A stretch of DNA of 64,000 bases from Puccinellia tenuiflora (taxonomy: Eukaryota > Streptophyta > Magnoliopsida > Poales > Poaceae), in NCBI GenBank assembly GCA_012064385.1, contig QRDG01001345.1, forward strand, positions 1 through 64,000, in the 5' to 3' direction. The position numbers and the translations under genes were made by a program. Below, in pieces: positions 11,420 to 23,021 of this stretch (position 1 is its first letter; every line of letters starts with the position of its first letter). The notes beneath the pieces were generated by a model that was given only the letters and a program-made list of their open reading frames with translations, had not been told where the DNA came from and did no database searches.

Positions 11420-12510
11420 TGCCGTACGATATGCTTATACTGGATTATTGTATTGCCCGTGGACCGTTGGGGGCTTAAGCTAATTAATTGGGATGTGCTG
11501 TTGCTTGATAAATCAACAATCCTTCAGTTTTTCTGTTAAAATATTCTGAATCACACAGGAGTTTCTTATGTATTTTATTCTGACTCCGTCTTGTAGATCA
11601 ACCCACCAAAAGGAAAAACAAGAATTGAGGCGCAAAGTTAGAAAGATAACTCTACAAGAACCAACTCACCGAAAAGTTTCTACAAGAACCAACTCTCACC
11701 ACCTAGTCAATGTGGTATGCAGGAAATGTTTTTTTAGTACAAGTATGCAGGAAAGCTGGGGCTCTTATTTGCCGCCTGAAGTGATTTCCTAATGGACCAC
11801 ATTTTGGGTGGCCCAATAACCTCGTAAAGTGAATTTACTTTCTATTAATCTAGTAATCAGCTTAATAACGTAAAATATACATAATGTATTTAAAAAATGA
11901 TAGTGTTCAAAAAAATATTCATGTCTTCAAAAAATGTCCCTACTTGTGAAAAGAAATGTTGATACATGTATATCACAAAAGATGTACATGGTGTATAATA
12001 AATTGTTCATTTGTTTCAAAACATAAATGTATGTGTTTCTTAGAAAATATACTCCGCATTATATATATTTAAAAAATAAAATTAATACTTAAAAAATTAT
12101 GTAGTCACAATAAAAGTAAAGAAAAATAAACATTTAACTATATAACAAAAAGGAAAAAGGGAAAAAAAGAAAAAACCAGGGAAGGGAAAACTAGCGCAAA
12201 ATAAAAATAAAATAGAAACATAAATCTGGAAATAAATGATAAATAAAACATAAAAATATAAGAAAAACAAAAATGAAGGAGTAGAAGAGCTAAATCGGTC
12301 CGCTATGTGCTCTCGTGGGGTGCGCGACATGGTCCTATTTGCCGCAAATGGGAAAACTAAACTTGGGTCATGCTTCTAATCTGGCCGTGTGTTGGGCCCG
12401 GCATTGAAATATCAAGCCTAAGATCATCTTCACACCTAATTTTTGTTCAATTTAATATTTAGAATCACTCATTTGATTTTAGAATAAATAACCATGATAG
12501 CATATTTAGT
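11420..12510. other. Phytoglobin 3' region and AT-rich intergenic DNA
   Basis: The 3' UTR probably ends within about 250 bp of the stop. From 11820 on the DNA is strongly A/T-rich with long A runs (12100-12290) and no convincing coding or repeat boundary. Confidence 0.4.
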
Positions 12511-12723
12511 CACGCTTCTTTTCGGCTTATATGAGGGCTTTCAGGAAGCTCCCCTCCCCCAGCTTCTCTCAGAAGCCCGACTCAGAAATTCGTTTAGACT
12601 ATCAAACTATTATTTTCAAGACTAATTTAGAATATTAAACTAATTTGTGAGGCGAGCTTCTGGGAGAAGCTGGTAAAGAGGAGCTTCCCGAAGAAACCCT
12701 CCTAAAAGCTAAAAAGAAGTATG
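12511..12723. mobile_element. Inverted-repeat MITE, family unassigned
   Basis: The left arm CACGCTTCTTTTCGGC...GGAAGCTCC...CCAGCTTCTCTCAGAAGC is matched by an inverted right arm ending GAAGTATG. Arms of about 75 bp surround an AT-rich centre. No clean target duplication is visible; tagt occurs near both ends. Size and structure suggest a small DNA-transposon derivative. Confidence 0.6.
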
Positions 12724-12778
12724 CCTAGTATGGAGCCACTTTAATTATTAAGTGGAACAAATCCTTTTTCTTTAGTTT

Positions 12779-12856
12779 TTCCTCCGTCCCATAATATAAG
12801 ATGTTATTTACTATGTTGGTTGTAATAACATATTATATTACGGGACACAGGGAGTA
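12779..12856. mobile_element. Short Stowaway derivative
   Basis: About 78 bp with TTCCTCCGTCCCATAATATA at the left and an inverted TATATTACGGGACACAGGGAG at the right. The termini are those of Stowaway, slightly decayed, and the middle is deleted. Confidence 0.7.
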
Positions 12857-13470
12857 TTAGTTGAGACAAGAAATGTAGCTCTATTACTTAATAAAACATT
12901 ACGCATGTTGTTAACTACTGATGTACACAAGTCAAATGTGAAGATGAGGGTGAAATTAAGTGGCATGTTAATAGCTGCAACAAATTAACATGATGCATCA
13001 CACAAGAAGGCAAGTATTCCTCTGTTTATTTCGTCTTGGTAGCCTTCATGCTTCAGGATACAGGAGAAACCAGGAATCAACGTTTGGTCTAAGTTTCTTC
13101 TATGTTACTTTTGTGTGTCCAGTGACGACTTCTTGACGGAGAAGAGTACGTCGCACGGAATAAAAAGTTCATGCTTCTATTTCCATCCTGGTGTTGACTT
13201 CCTCGATAACATTGTTTATGAATAGCTTGCAAGGATAACCGTCACACCTACCGCGTCATCAGATGAGAACACACAAAAACACATATGTATATACATCTAA
13301 TATTTGAAGTGGCACTTTGTCCACGTGTATCCAAACATAACCTTGTGTATCCTCGGGAGTACGGGTGATGCACCGCAGGCTTGCGAAGGATGCCGATTTT
13401 AAGCGTGATACACCAGATAGTCGAGCCAGCGCGTTTCAACCTGAAACCCTACTCGCCCGTGAAATGAGTA
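12857..13470. other. Intergenic DNA, nothing identified
   Basis: About 600 bp with no gene, no inverted repeat and no tandem array that I can support. A minus-strand frame at 13248-13439 has no recognisable content. Confidence 0.4.
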
Positions 13471-13675
13471 CTCCCTCTGTCCCAAAAAAGCAAATTAGTC
13501 CAAACAGTTCACATTAGTAGCAAATCAGCTCTCTGATCCAACGCGAACGTCGTCGTCCTCCGTCCGTCGCCGCTCGCCGTCCACACGCAGTACCTCGCCG
13601 TACTCCTTCGGCCATCGCCGTTCCTGTGCTTGAAGGAACAAGACCTTGCCGTCCGCCACACAGGAGGGAATCTAT

Positions 13676-14040
13676 CACTCGTCGCCGTCCACGCGCAGGG
13701 TGGAGCTCGTCCCCGCCATCGCCGTCCGCGGGCGGGAGGAAGCTCGACCTTGCCGTTGCCGTCCGCACGCAAGAGGGAGCTCAACCTCGCCGTTCGAACC
13801 TCAGCTGCTTCCGCGCCGACGAGATTTCCTACTTCCACCCCCGCATCGCAGCTCCTCCACGTCCGTGCGCAGGAGGAAGCTCGATCTCGCCATAGCCGTC
13901 CACGCGCAGGAGGAGCTCGTCCTCGCCGTCGCCATCCGCGCGGAGGTGGGAGCTCGTCCTCGCTGCCGCCCTCCGCGTGCAGGAGGGAGTTCGACCTCGT
14001 CGGCGCCGTCCACACCCGCATTGCCTGTTCCCGGCCGCCG
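13676..14040. repeat. GC-rich ~39-bp minisatellite
   Basis: Degenerate tandem copies of a unit built on gccgtccacgcgcaggagg and agctcgacctcgcc. Because the unit length is divisible by three it keeps open frames on both strands; these frames carry Arg/Ala/Pro-rich repeats and are not supported as proteins. Confidence 0.7.
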
Positions 14041-15009
14041 CTCCGCTTCCTCTGCAACTGAAATTCAGAGTTTCAGGTTCATAGCTTCTAAAATTCAGAG
14101 TTTCGTTAATTTGCAACTGAATTGCCAGATGAATTGCAACTGAATTTGCAATAATTGCACACCGGGGGTTACTACCTAGTTTGGGCAGTACTAATGATTT
14201 GCAGTTATCTAAATTGTCAGGTTTCAGTGTTTGCAACTGAATTTGCACATGTCAACTCACACTGCTACTCCAACCAGTCTATACCATTAACAATGTCACT
14301 GACTAGATGGTCCATTGAATTCAGTAAACAGCTGCTCCTTTTTTTAATGAAAAAAAAATACTCCTGAAATTAGTACCTCCTGAACCAGCATGAATTTTTT
14401 TACTGACAGCACCATTTTTGTAAACATGACAGTGTCTTAGAACTTGCAGTGACACTAGTCTGAACAAAATCCATCTAGGTTCAGTTAACACTTGGACACA
14501 TTTGAGCACCTGATGCACTACTCCAGGTTCTAAGTTTGAGTAATCTTTGGTGTTGTTTGCTGTCAAGAAAATACTGTTAACTAATCTTTGTAGTAACCCT
14601 TGCTCCCACTCACTTGCACCAAATCTTTATCCAAAAGCATGCCCGACATTGGACTTCTAGTGCCTACTTTTGAAACTCTACAGTCAGAAAAATAGTTTCA
14701 GCCCCCTTCCATGTAATGTTTGTAGAGCAAAAAAAAAAAAAATAGAGCACCAAAATTTTTTACACTAGTAACACTAATTTTACTCTAGATGTAGTCTGAA
14801 ATTGATTATCTAAATGATTATTCATACAGAATATGCTATGTCATGTTCAAAATACTCTACTTCTAAATGATTTTATCTACCAGTAGAGCATGTCATGTTC
14901 ACGAAGCTGATCCCATGTTGTTCTTTTTCAGTTGTTGTAGACAGTAGAGATGATCCCATGTTCAAGAAGAAGAAGAAACAGTCCTTGTCAAGTGCAAGTC
15001 CTAGAGCAA

Positions 15010-15480
15010 AGAAACTGAAACAAGAACCTAAAGGAAGAACCTGAAGCAAATAAACTGAAGAAAGAACGTGCAAGAACCTGAAGGAAATAAACTGAAGTAC
15101 GAACATGAAGCAAGAGCCTGAAGCAAGAACCTGAAGCAAATAAACTGCAGCAAGAACTTGAAGCAAATAACTACATAAGCTGAAATGCTGAAATTTGATA
15201 GTCACATAGTGCTCTCTAATGAGTACATGATAAAACAAATTGATGGCGAACGACTACATAAGCTGGTTTCTAAGAGGAAGAAACTACCCCATAAAGCATT
15301 GCATATCTATGACGGCCGAGCTATTTGCACAGACCATTGCCCTTATAGAAGCAGGGTAATTGAGGAGAGGAAAAGATCGAGAAAGTAGGAGAAAGGAATG
15401 GCATAGAAAGGAAAAAAAGGCTAAAAGATCGAGAAAGTAGGAGAAAGGAATGGCATAAAAATGGCATGAAAGTAGGAGGA
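15010..15480. repeat. Short tandem repeats (agaacctgaagcaaataaactga and agatcgagaaagtagg units)
   Basis: From about 15010 to 15175, variants of aagaacctgaagcaaataaac repeat every 12-24 bp. At 15376-15466 a ~60-bp segment with gatcgagaaagtaggagaa occurs twice. Both lie inside the Mariner-like element and have no defined function. Confidence 0.65.
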
Positions 15481-17921
15481 GGAAACCGCTACGACTCCCC
15501 GCACAACAAGAAGGAACGCCAACAAGAAGAAGGCATGCTACCAAGCGCTATATCTATCACCGCAGATCTACTTGCACAAACCAAAGCCCTTATAGAAGTA
15601 GGAAAGGAGAACAAAAAATGAGAGGTAGAGAAAGGAGAGAAAAATGTGTACTTGTGTGTAGCACAAACAATGTATACTTGTGTATGATATGATCAAGAAC
15701 AAAGATACCATGTGCTTTTCTGGATATCAATGTATACTTGTCTGGATGCAATTTACAGCTGGTCTGATACATTTTATTGTTCTTTCTTTTATGGAGCAAT
15801 GGTGTATTTCATCATAGTTAAAGAACATTGATGTTTCTAGACAAAGGTTTAGTTGCTCTTGTCATTTATAATTCTGCATCATTTCGACAGCATTTCGGCT
15901 GAATTCTGCATCATTTCGACAACATTTCAACACTATATTAACAATATTTCAGAAAAACAGCACAGACAATACAAGAGACAACAGCCATGAGAAGAGAACC
16001 ACACTTTATTTCATCTCATTTTATTAATTCAACAGATACAACAGGAGTTTACAAACTAGCGCACACACACACTTTCACTACCCAAGTAATGACAGTGACA
16101 CTAGCAGTGACACTAGTCTGAACATTAGCAGTGACATGAACTGATATATACTCCACTTCGCCATGCTTCTCGACCTCCTCGCCCTCATGGCCGCCTTCGC
16201 AGCCGCGACGTGGTCGCCACCACGGTAGTCTCGGCGCTCTGTGCCCTCGTCTTCGTGTACTACGTCGCCGTCCACCTCAGCCTGGCAAGACTCGGGACGA
16301 AATTTTGTAAGAACAGGATCAGGCAGTAGGTACATAAATTCAGTAGGAATTTTGCATTCAATGATGCAAGCAGAATACATTCACTCCAGGCAACAACAAA
16401 TGAAAATAAAATGCAGCCTATTGTAAATATTGGCAGGGGAGCTTCAGCTCAATCTCTATGTTATGTTGAGTGAGGGAGTGAGTTCGTTTGAAATGCTACG
16501 ACAGGTTTTACTTACAAGGAACCTGGAACTGAACTCTGTACAGTTCACTGAATTGTACTCTTTGATCTGTAGTATCCAGGTTTTACTAACCGAGATCAAT
16601 TGGATGAATTACTCTTTTGTGCAGTCATATTGCTTCAGAGGGGAATTGTAGGGAGAGGATGATGAACACTATAAAATCACTGCTAGTTGCAGTGGGAGAA
16701 GCATTTCATCTGTTGAAGATAGTTCTAGGTCTGGTAGGTGTGTACAACTTGGTAGCAAAATTGCATTATCCAACAAGTAAACAACTAGCTCACCTACGTG
16801 TTCTTGATCGCTACCACTTCGTCCATTTGCTTTCCTTTCACCGGCCAGGCGGCCACTCAGTAGCTGCATAGAGAAAAGATTGATCAGACATCACAGGGAC
16901 AAGCTTACTAAGCTTGTAGCAATTCATTAGTTTCATCAGCTAAGCAAGTATAGAGCAAGCAATTTATCAGTTGCATCAGTTTTCATCAGCCGAGCAAGTA
17001 TACAACAAGCAATTCATTAGTAAGCACACAAAGCAACAAAGCTAAGGAACCCTACTCACACATCAATTTGGTCATTTGGTCATCCTAGCAGGAACAGCAA
17101 CAACTACAGCCCTACTCAACAGCAACACACACAGCCTACATTAACAATCACAAAATCATCCACATCGATCTACTATCAGTGGAAGAAGAAAGAACAGATG
17201 CATTCATCCATTCCAAAGTCAGCCAGTTTGCATTGCCAAGCAGTAGAAAGCCTAGGTGTTGCAACTGCTGAATCTAAAGAGAGTGAAATAACTCACCAAA
17301 TTTGCCAACTGAAGAGGAGCATGGATCCACAGGTGGTGCGGGCATGTAGGGTGACGAAGGATCAGCAGCCGCTCGGGGAAGACGCCGGAAGCAGCTCCGA
17401 GTGGACGCCAGTGTCAGCAACTTCTGGGACACGCGCGCCGCCGCCGACAGAGCATCCAATCCTCGTGGCGCCCGCCCTCCTGCCACAAATCCTCGTGCCG
17501 CTCGGCCTACAAGTAGGTGGGAGATGGATATCCGCGCTCCAGGACACGAGCGCCGCTGCCGGAGCCGGCAAGCCGCGTGCTTTGCTGGGTGGTCGCAGAA
17601 AAGGGGATCCCTTTCCTCTCGATCTCCCTTGTTTGTTAGGATCTGGTTGGTGCGGACGAAGGAAGGCCGCGAGACGAGGAGGATCAGGAGGCCGGCGGGC
17701 GGGGAGGCCCGGAGCAGGCGGCCGGCAGGCGGGGAGGCGACGAAGCAGGCGGCCGGGGTGGAGCTTCGCCGGTGGATCGCGGAACGAGGCCTCGCTGGTG
17801 GGTCGCGGTCTCGCAGAGTGGAGGGGAAGAGATAACACGGACTGCGGATTGTGTCGGAAAAAATAGAGGGGGGTTTTCGCAAAATGTACGTCACGACATC
17901 TTTTTCAGGACGGAGGGAGTA

Positions 17922-18372
17922 CAACACTTATTCTAAACTAGGCAAGTCTTCCCTCACCGTGCCGTACCAGTACCCAAGTATTGTCTAGGTCGCCTTTCGT
18001 CTTCATACCGCGTCCGGACCCAAGGTTTCAGAATGAGCCAGCCTTTCTACATGAGGCATACTATCACATCATCGTAGGTAGGCCTGTGATACGGCACCCA
18101 ATCACATCATCGTTTCATCCATCACTGAAATACTACAAATGTGTATGTGTGTCAATCTGCATGCGTACCCAGCCACCGGTTTTGGTCGCTCTGAGGAACT
18201 TGACGTTGGTCCAGGACTCCTCGTCTAGGACATGACCGTCGCCTTGCAGTTGACGGACGCCGTTGATAATGTACGGACTCAGGACCTCACGCTTCACCGT
18301 CCCTGCCCTTACTCACGATCTCATTACTTTAATGGTTCCTTTGACGGCCAGCTCGATCTCTTCTTTCTACCA
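17922..18372. other. Intergenic DNA, nothing identified
   Basis: About 450 bp between the Mariner-like element and the next Stowaway. Short plus-strand frames (17981-18444) have no recognisable domain. Confidence 0.35.
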
Positions 18373-18495
18373 CTACCTCCGTTCCAAATTAGTTGTCTTT
18401 TATTTGTCAAAAAGTGGATGTATCTAGACATGTTACAAGTATAGATACATCCATTTTTTAGCAAATGGAATACAACTAATTTAGAACGGAGGGAG
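18373..18495. mobile_element. Stowaway MITE
   Basis: 123 bp with CTACCTCCGTTCCAAATTAG at the left, inverted as CTAATTTAGAACGGAGGGAG at the right. TA follows at 18496-18497; the left flank reads CA, a single change. The centre holds a second small inverted repeat around atacatcca. Confidence 0.88.
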
Positions 18496-18559
18496 TATCA
18501 TATAGCCCACTCAAAACAATTCCATATTGAGTGTGAGACAGCCAGTCGACACAAAAAAA

Positions 18560-18900
18560 CTAAGTTTAGTCAGGCTGTGATTGTCTACCTCAGGGTTCTT
18601 TGCATTGAGGTTCATCGGAACCGCGATGAGGAAGGCATAGTAATAGCCGGCCACGACATCGTCGAAGCTGCCCTCGTCCACAGGTTCGTGCGGAAGACCT
18701 CCAAGGGTCCGAGCGCTTGCAAGTCCTTGAGATGGGGGTGCTTCTCCATGTCATTTGAGATAAGATACAAAAACCAAATGAAAGTGTCTGTCAACTTAGA
18801 GTTGATGGCATCGCAAGAGTCTGTCCGAATAGAGAGTGATCGAGGATCAATCCATACTTTTGAGTGTCTCCGACCACTACAACCGTTCTGACATCCTAAA
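18560..18900 (-). pseudogene. Unrecognised broken gene fragment
   Basis: On the minus strand two adjacent frames look protein-like: one with I-W-F-L-Y-L-I-S-N-D-M-E-K-H (ORF 18612-18794), then after a frameshift another with D-D-V-V-A-G-Y-Y-Y-A-F-L-I-A-V-P ending near 18580. Codon use and composition look coding, but I do not recognise the family. The pieces need at least one frameshift, so I call it a decayed gene fragment. No start or splice sites could be fixed. Confidence 0.3.
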
Positions 18901-20518
18901 AAGGAATATAATCGTCAATAATCCGGTACAGTTGCTTCATCGTGTATTTTCGAACCTAGCCATACATATATGCATTGGTTACCAATTGAGCTTAGTTGTA
19001 TAACTAAGAGCATTTATCCATGCAAGGAAATATTTATGTTGTTATAGCAAAGCAACATTGCCTTTTCATTTTCCTTATCCAAATTATGCTTCAAATCTTA
19101 CTTAACTGAACTACAATGACTTATGTGAATGTGGTAACATCTAGAAGAGAACATCATGATGTCTATGTAGGAAAAGAGACACTAGGAAATCCTTGTCAAA
19201 TGACTATAGGTCAGCACATGTTTTTTTTAACACAAGTTTTTTTTTTTGAAGGGGGGGATCCTCTTTTTCCCAAGTCCGTCGTCTGCCGATGGTGAGGATG
19301 ACATACGTCTGCCGGAGAGGCCCTTAACGTGGGATTCAGCGGTGCCTGGCAGTCTCGTCGTCAACCGTTAAAAAGTTCATACAAGCGCAATTTTTTGGTC
19401 GTGGGGCGTTGATCACGTCAAAACCGCGCATGTGTGAGCTTTGGTTCAAAGGCCCACACTCTGAGATGTCATGATGTATGATTCTCGTGCAGGAGGCTTA
19501 TGCATATTTGTGGCCGAGTGGCTTGCCACACGACATGTGCATGAGTTTGAGCGTATGTCTGTGTTCCGCATTGAAAGGGCCTAGAAGGAATGAAGGTGAC
19601 GATTAAGTGTATGAGATAGCACATGGTCGTTGAGTTTTAGTGGAGCTAATTCTGCGTCGGGACTGAAGCACGAGGGTGAAAACCCTTGATGTGACCTTCG
19701 GTGGTCATGTTCTGCAATGGCGATGTTTTGACATGATTATCTTGTTGGAGGCATTGCATGAAATTTTCTTAGTTCTACTCTCAGGGTGAAAAGTCATGAC
19801 CTATTTTTACCTTGCTGGAGGTATTGCATGAAATTTTCTCAGTTATGCTCTTAGGGTGAAAACTCATGACCTATTTTTGACTCAATCTGGCGACGGTGGC
19901 ACTTGCATGTCATTACCATTCGGAATGCGGTGTTTATGGTGATCTTTTCGCGATCTCTGTGTGGACAGGGCAGTGATTGATGTCAAGGTTGATTTCTACA
20001 TGGCTTAGATCTTGATTTTTTTCCCTTTAATAATTTTGATGTGTGCATCGGCTGTATATCTCAAGTTTCTCATGGTATTGATTTATTGGAGAGGCACGGT
20101 GACTTGATATCTTATTAGTATTAATATATTAGCTTTATCGGAAAAAGTAGTTTTTCAAGGCTATGAGGATAGTTTACCATCTAGCTCTAGTCATATTCCA
20201 CGAATGCTTGTGGAAAATCGAGATCTAAAGATTGCGCTAGAGACATTGACTCCGAAGTACTTTGATGTTAGTTATACTTTTATCACACATCTTTGTTGTG
20301 TGATGTGTTTCAATTTCGTATATCTGATTTAATTTGTTTGAACAATGGCGAAGTCAGATTATTTAAAAACTCAATTGGGACTGAATCACAGTTGTGGCTC
20401 AAACTGATCCTCTTCAACCTGTAAAAACTTCTAGTTCAAATTGTAGCGGGATGGCAAATTTGTGGTTCACGATGGAATTTGCATCGTTTATGGAGACATG
20501 GCAATCGTACATGAGTAT
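18901..20518. other. Intergenic DNA downstream of the P450, with a small tandem duplication
   Basis: No gene is evident over 1.6 kb. A poly-T/poly-G stretch (19241-19258) and a region rich in cagggtgaaaa motifs suggest an old transposon. A 70-bp direct duplication lies at 19741-19880. The last about 180 bp before 20519 would contain the P450 3' UTR on the minus strand. Confidence 0.4.
19741..19880. repeat. 70-bp direct tandem duplication
   Basis: Two adjacent copies start cttgttggag (19741) and cttgctggag (19811), each with gcatgaaattttct and cagggtgaaaa then tcatgacctattttt. They differ at a few positions. Confidence 0.8.
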
Positions 20519-22444
20519 CTACGTACTAGGAAGAGGCACGCAAAGAGTGGCGTACAGCCACAGGTCGCTCTTCTTCCGCGCCGTGATCCCGAGCGCCTCC
20601 GTCATGTCCAGCTCATGTGGGGCGGCGCCACCAGGGAGCTCCCAGTCGAAATGGAAGAGGAGGCTCACGAGCGCGAGCTCCATGACAGCGACGCCTAGCG
20701 CTATTCCGGGGCACATCCTCCGCCCCGCGCCGAACGGCACGAGCTCGAAGTCCGTCCCCCTGAAGTCCACCGCGCAGTTGCCGGCCTCCTCGAACCTCTC
20801 CGGCCTGAACTCCTCGGCGTCCGCGCCCCAGCTCTCGGCATCCCGCCCAATCGCCCACGCGTTGACGAGCACCATGGCGCCCGCGGGCACGTCGTAGCCG
20901 AGGACGTCGTAGCAGGGCTCCTGGCACTCCCGCAGGATTAGCGGCCCCGCCGGGTGCAGCCGGAGCGTCTCCTTGATCACCAGCTGCAGGTAGCGCAGCT
21001 CCGGCAAGTCCTCCGTGCGGACGCGGCTCTCCCCGGCGAGGGCCCCGCGCACCTCCTCCTGCGCCCTGCGGAGCGCCCTAGGCTCCCGCATGAGCTCCGC
21101 CATGGCCCATTGGAGCGTCGTCGCCAAGGTCTCGCTCCCGGCACCGAACAGATCCTGCGATTAATTTGTCGAACACGTGACCCTTAGGGTTTGCCGAGAA
21201 TTTATTAAGTCTTAATCCTCTAAAAAAGTGTAACTACAGTTTAAAAAAAAATGCAACTCATGCACATTTTTGTGGGTGACTGAGACACAGGCGTCTGAGA
21301 ATTTTTTAATTCTAAATCACCTCAGAAAAAGTGTAACTGTAGTTAAAAAAAAGAGTACAACTAGAATGAATTGCACTTTTCTGCAACTCATGCACATTTT
21401 TGTGGATAACTGAGATATAAGAAAAAATCAATCGCCTGAAAATGAGCAAATCTTTTTTTTTATATTGAAAGCACACAACACGTGAGTTTTTGCTAAAATA
21501 ATTTCTTGCCGAGATGGAGATGAAGGTCTTACGGCGATCACGCCGCGGATGGTTCCTATCTCGAGAGGAACGTCGAGCCCGCCGTCCGTCTGGATCCTCA
21601 GCAGCACGTCCAGGAGGGCTTCTTCCTCGTCGCCGGCGCCGCCGGCCGACCTCCTCCTCGCGCGGTGCTCCTCGATGATGTCGTTCATGAGCCGGCTCAT
21701 CTTGGTAGCGTTCAGCTCCGCGCGTCGCACCGTACAGCTGAATGCGCGCGCGAGGCGCGAGGACGGGAACAGGTCGGCAAGGCTGAACCCGGCGGCCACC
21801 TTGACGCCCTCGTCCAGGCACTCCAGGAAGGCGTCGCGGCCCCCGATCCGGTCGCCCATCACGGCGCCCACCGCCGCGTCGGTGACGTAGGTAGTGATGA
21901 GGGAGCTGACGTTTACCGGCTCGGACGCCGACGACAGCGACGCGACGGACGCGACGAGGCTGGCGGCCTCGGCTTCGCGGGAGCCGCGGAGGGACCGGAC
22001 CCGCCGCGCGCTCAGCAGCTCGGTGACGCAGAGCTTGCGGAGCTGGCGCCAGAGCTCGCCCTGTGGCGCGAACACCACGCCGAGGCCGTCCCTGGTGAGC
22101 GCGCGGATGGTTGCGGTGCGCGGCCGTGTGGCGAAGGCCGCGTCGTGGGTCCTCATGACCGCCCTCGCCGCGGCAGCCGACGAGACCACGACGACGCGGA
22201 GCTCACCGAGGCAGAGAAGCATGAGCGGTGCACCGTGCCGGCGGGCGAGGTCCCGCATGGCGCGGTGCGGGAGCGCGGTTCCGACGAGGTGGTGCAGGCT
22301 GCCGATGACCGGCAGCCGCCATGGCCCCGGGGGCAGGTTAGTCTCGCGGCCCTGCCCGTTCTGCCTTAGCTTGACGAGGAGGAGCGGAAGCACGACGATG
22401 GCCGCCAAGAGGAGGCAATGGTAGTAGCTGTACTCTTGAGCCAT
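20519..22444 (-). CDS. Cytochrome P450, CYP71-type
   Basis: Exon 1 is 22444-21533 and exon 2 is 21154-20519, joined in phase 0 across a 378-bp GT-AG intron at the position usual for the CYP71 clan. The product is 515 residues: an ER-anchored haem monooxygenase fed by NADPH-P450 reductase. Visible parts are an N-terminal membrane helix (about 9-25), the proline hinge LPPGPWRLPVIG, the helix-C W-R-Q-L-R-K, the I-helix A-G-S-E-T (309-313), ExxR as E366-T-L-R369, P-E-R-F (422-425) and the haem loop F-G-A-G-R-R-M-C-P-G (445-454) with Cys452 as thiolate ligand. No stop or frameshift is seen. The SLHHL and LPHRAMRDLA region resembles CYP71 members of grass specialised metabolism (for example the CYP71Z/zealexin group), but substrate and subfamily cannot be set from sequence alone. 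Confidence 0.93.
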
Positions 22445-22474
22445 GGCTTGCTCTGCTCTGCTCTGAAGCCTCCG

Positions 22475-22482
22475 TTATATAG
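22475..22482 (-). promoter_or_regulatory. Candidate TATA box of the P450 gene
   Basis: On the minus strand ctatataa lies only 30 bp before the ATG at 22444. If used, the 5' UTR would be just a few nucleotides. An upstream alternative was not found. Confidence 0.4.
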
Positions 22483-22531
22483 ACTGACACGTTCGGCCCT
22501 ACTACAATTTGGATAAATATATGTATTTCTT

Positions 22532-22603
22532 CGACCTCTAGCACAATGCAGCCGGCGGCTAAATGTCCGACCTCTAGCAGAATGCAGCCGGCGGCTAATT
22601 GTT
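22532..22603. repeat. 36-bp tandem duplication upstream of the P450
   Basis: Two copies of a unit beginning cgacctctagca and containing gcagccggcggcta, at 22532-22567 and 22568-22603. They lie about 90-160 bp upstream of the P450 start codon, within its likely promoter. Confidence 0.85.
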
Positions 22604-22643
22604 GTGGACGCTGATTCTTCTGATTAACTAGTTACGGCGCACG

Positions 22644-23021
22644 TGCGCATGCACCAATGCTCCTGGTCATTTGATAAAAATAAAAAAAATACTTACGAAT
22701 TTCAAAAATTATTGTAAAAAATCACGGATGTAGCCAATAGTATATAACACAATCATGAAAAAAATCAACTTCAAATCCTTTGTATTTGAGCTACACAAAA
22801 ATGATAAAAGTGTGGATCTGAGTATTCACATTTCAAATCTCTAAATTTTACAAGATTTGTCATTTTTGTGTAGATCATTATATAAAGTATTTGAAGTAGA
22901 TTTTTTACACGGTTATGGGATACACTATTATCTACAACCGGGATTTTTTTCAATAGTTTTTGAAACTTCTAATTTTTTTAATTTTTTTTCAAATGACCAG
23001 GAGCACTGGTGCTCGGGAGCC
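22644..23021. mobile_element. MITE with ~30-bp terminal inverted repeats
   Basis: The left end carries GCACCAATGCTCCTGGTCATTTGA and the right end the inverse TCAAATGACCAGGAGCACTGGTGC. The AT-rich interior is itself largely palindromic (atttttgtgtagatca against gagctacacaaaaat). A target duplication could not be fixed; Mutator- or Harbinger-type is possible. Confidence 0.75.

Larger units (their letters stand above)
13471..17919. mobile_element. Large (4.4 kb) non-autonomous Mariner/Stowaway-like element
   Basis: The left end CTCCCTCTGTCCCAAAAAAG and the inverted right end (reverse complement CTCCCTCCGTCCTGAAAAAG) match at 18 of 20 positions. TA flanks both (13469-13470 and 17920-17921). Stowaway-type ends on a 4.4-kb unit suggest a large Mariner relative. 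The interior contains a GC-rich ~39-bp minisatellite (13676-14040), short lysine/glutamate-type tandem repeats (about 15010-15480), a ~50-bp repeat (16915-17030), and GC-rich open frames near both ends (minus strand 13509-14057 and 17274-17927). No D,D39D transposase is recognisable. Two separate Stowaway ends with unrelated DNA between them remain possible. Confidence 0.55.

Noticed and set aside
13509..14057. Arg/Ala/Pro-rich frames on both strands (up to 182 residues)
   Set aside because: Explained by a GC-rich minisatellite whose unit length is a multiple of three; no domain.
17198..17927. Long overlapping frames on both strands (over 200 residues)
   Set aside because: GC-rich, low-complexity and overlapping in opposite frames; without homology I could not choose a strand. 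Mentioned only under the Mariner-like element.
20394..22424. Plus-strand frames over the P450 gene
   Set aside because: Shadows of the minus-strand P450; GC-rich codon bias keeps the opposite strand open.
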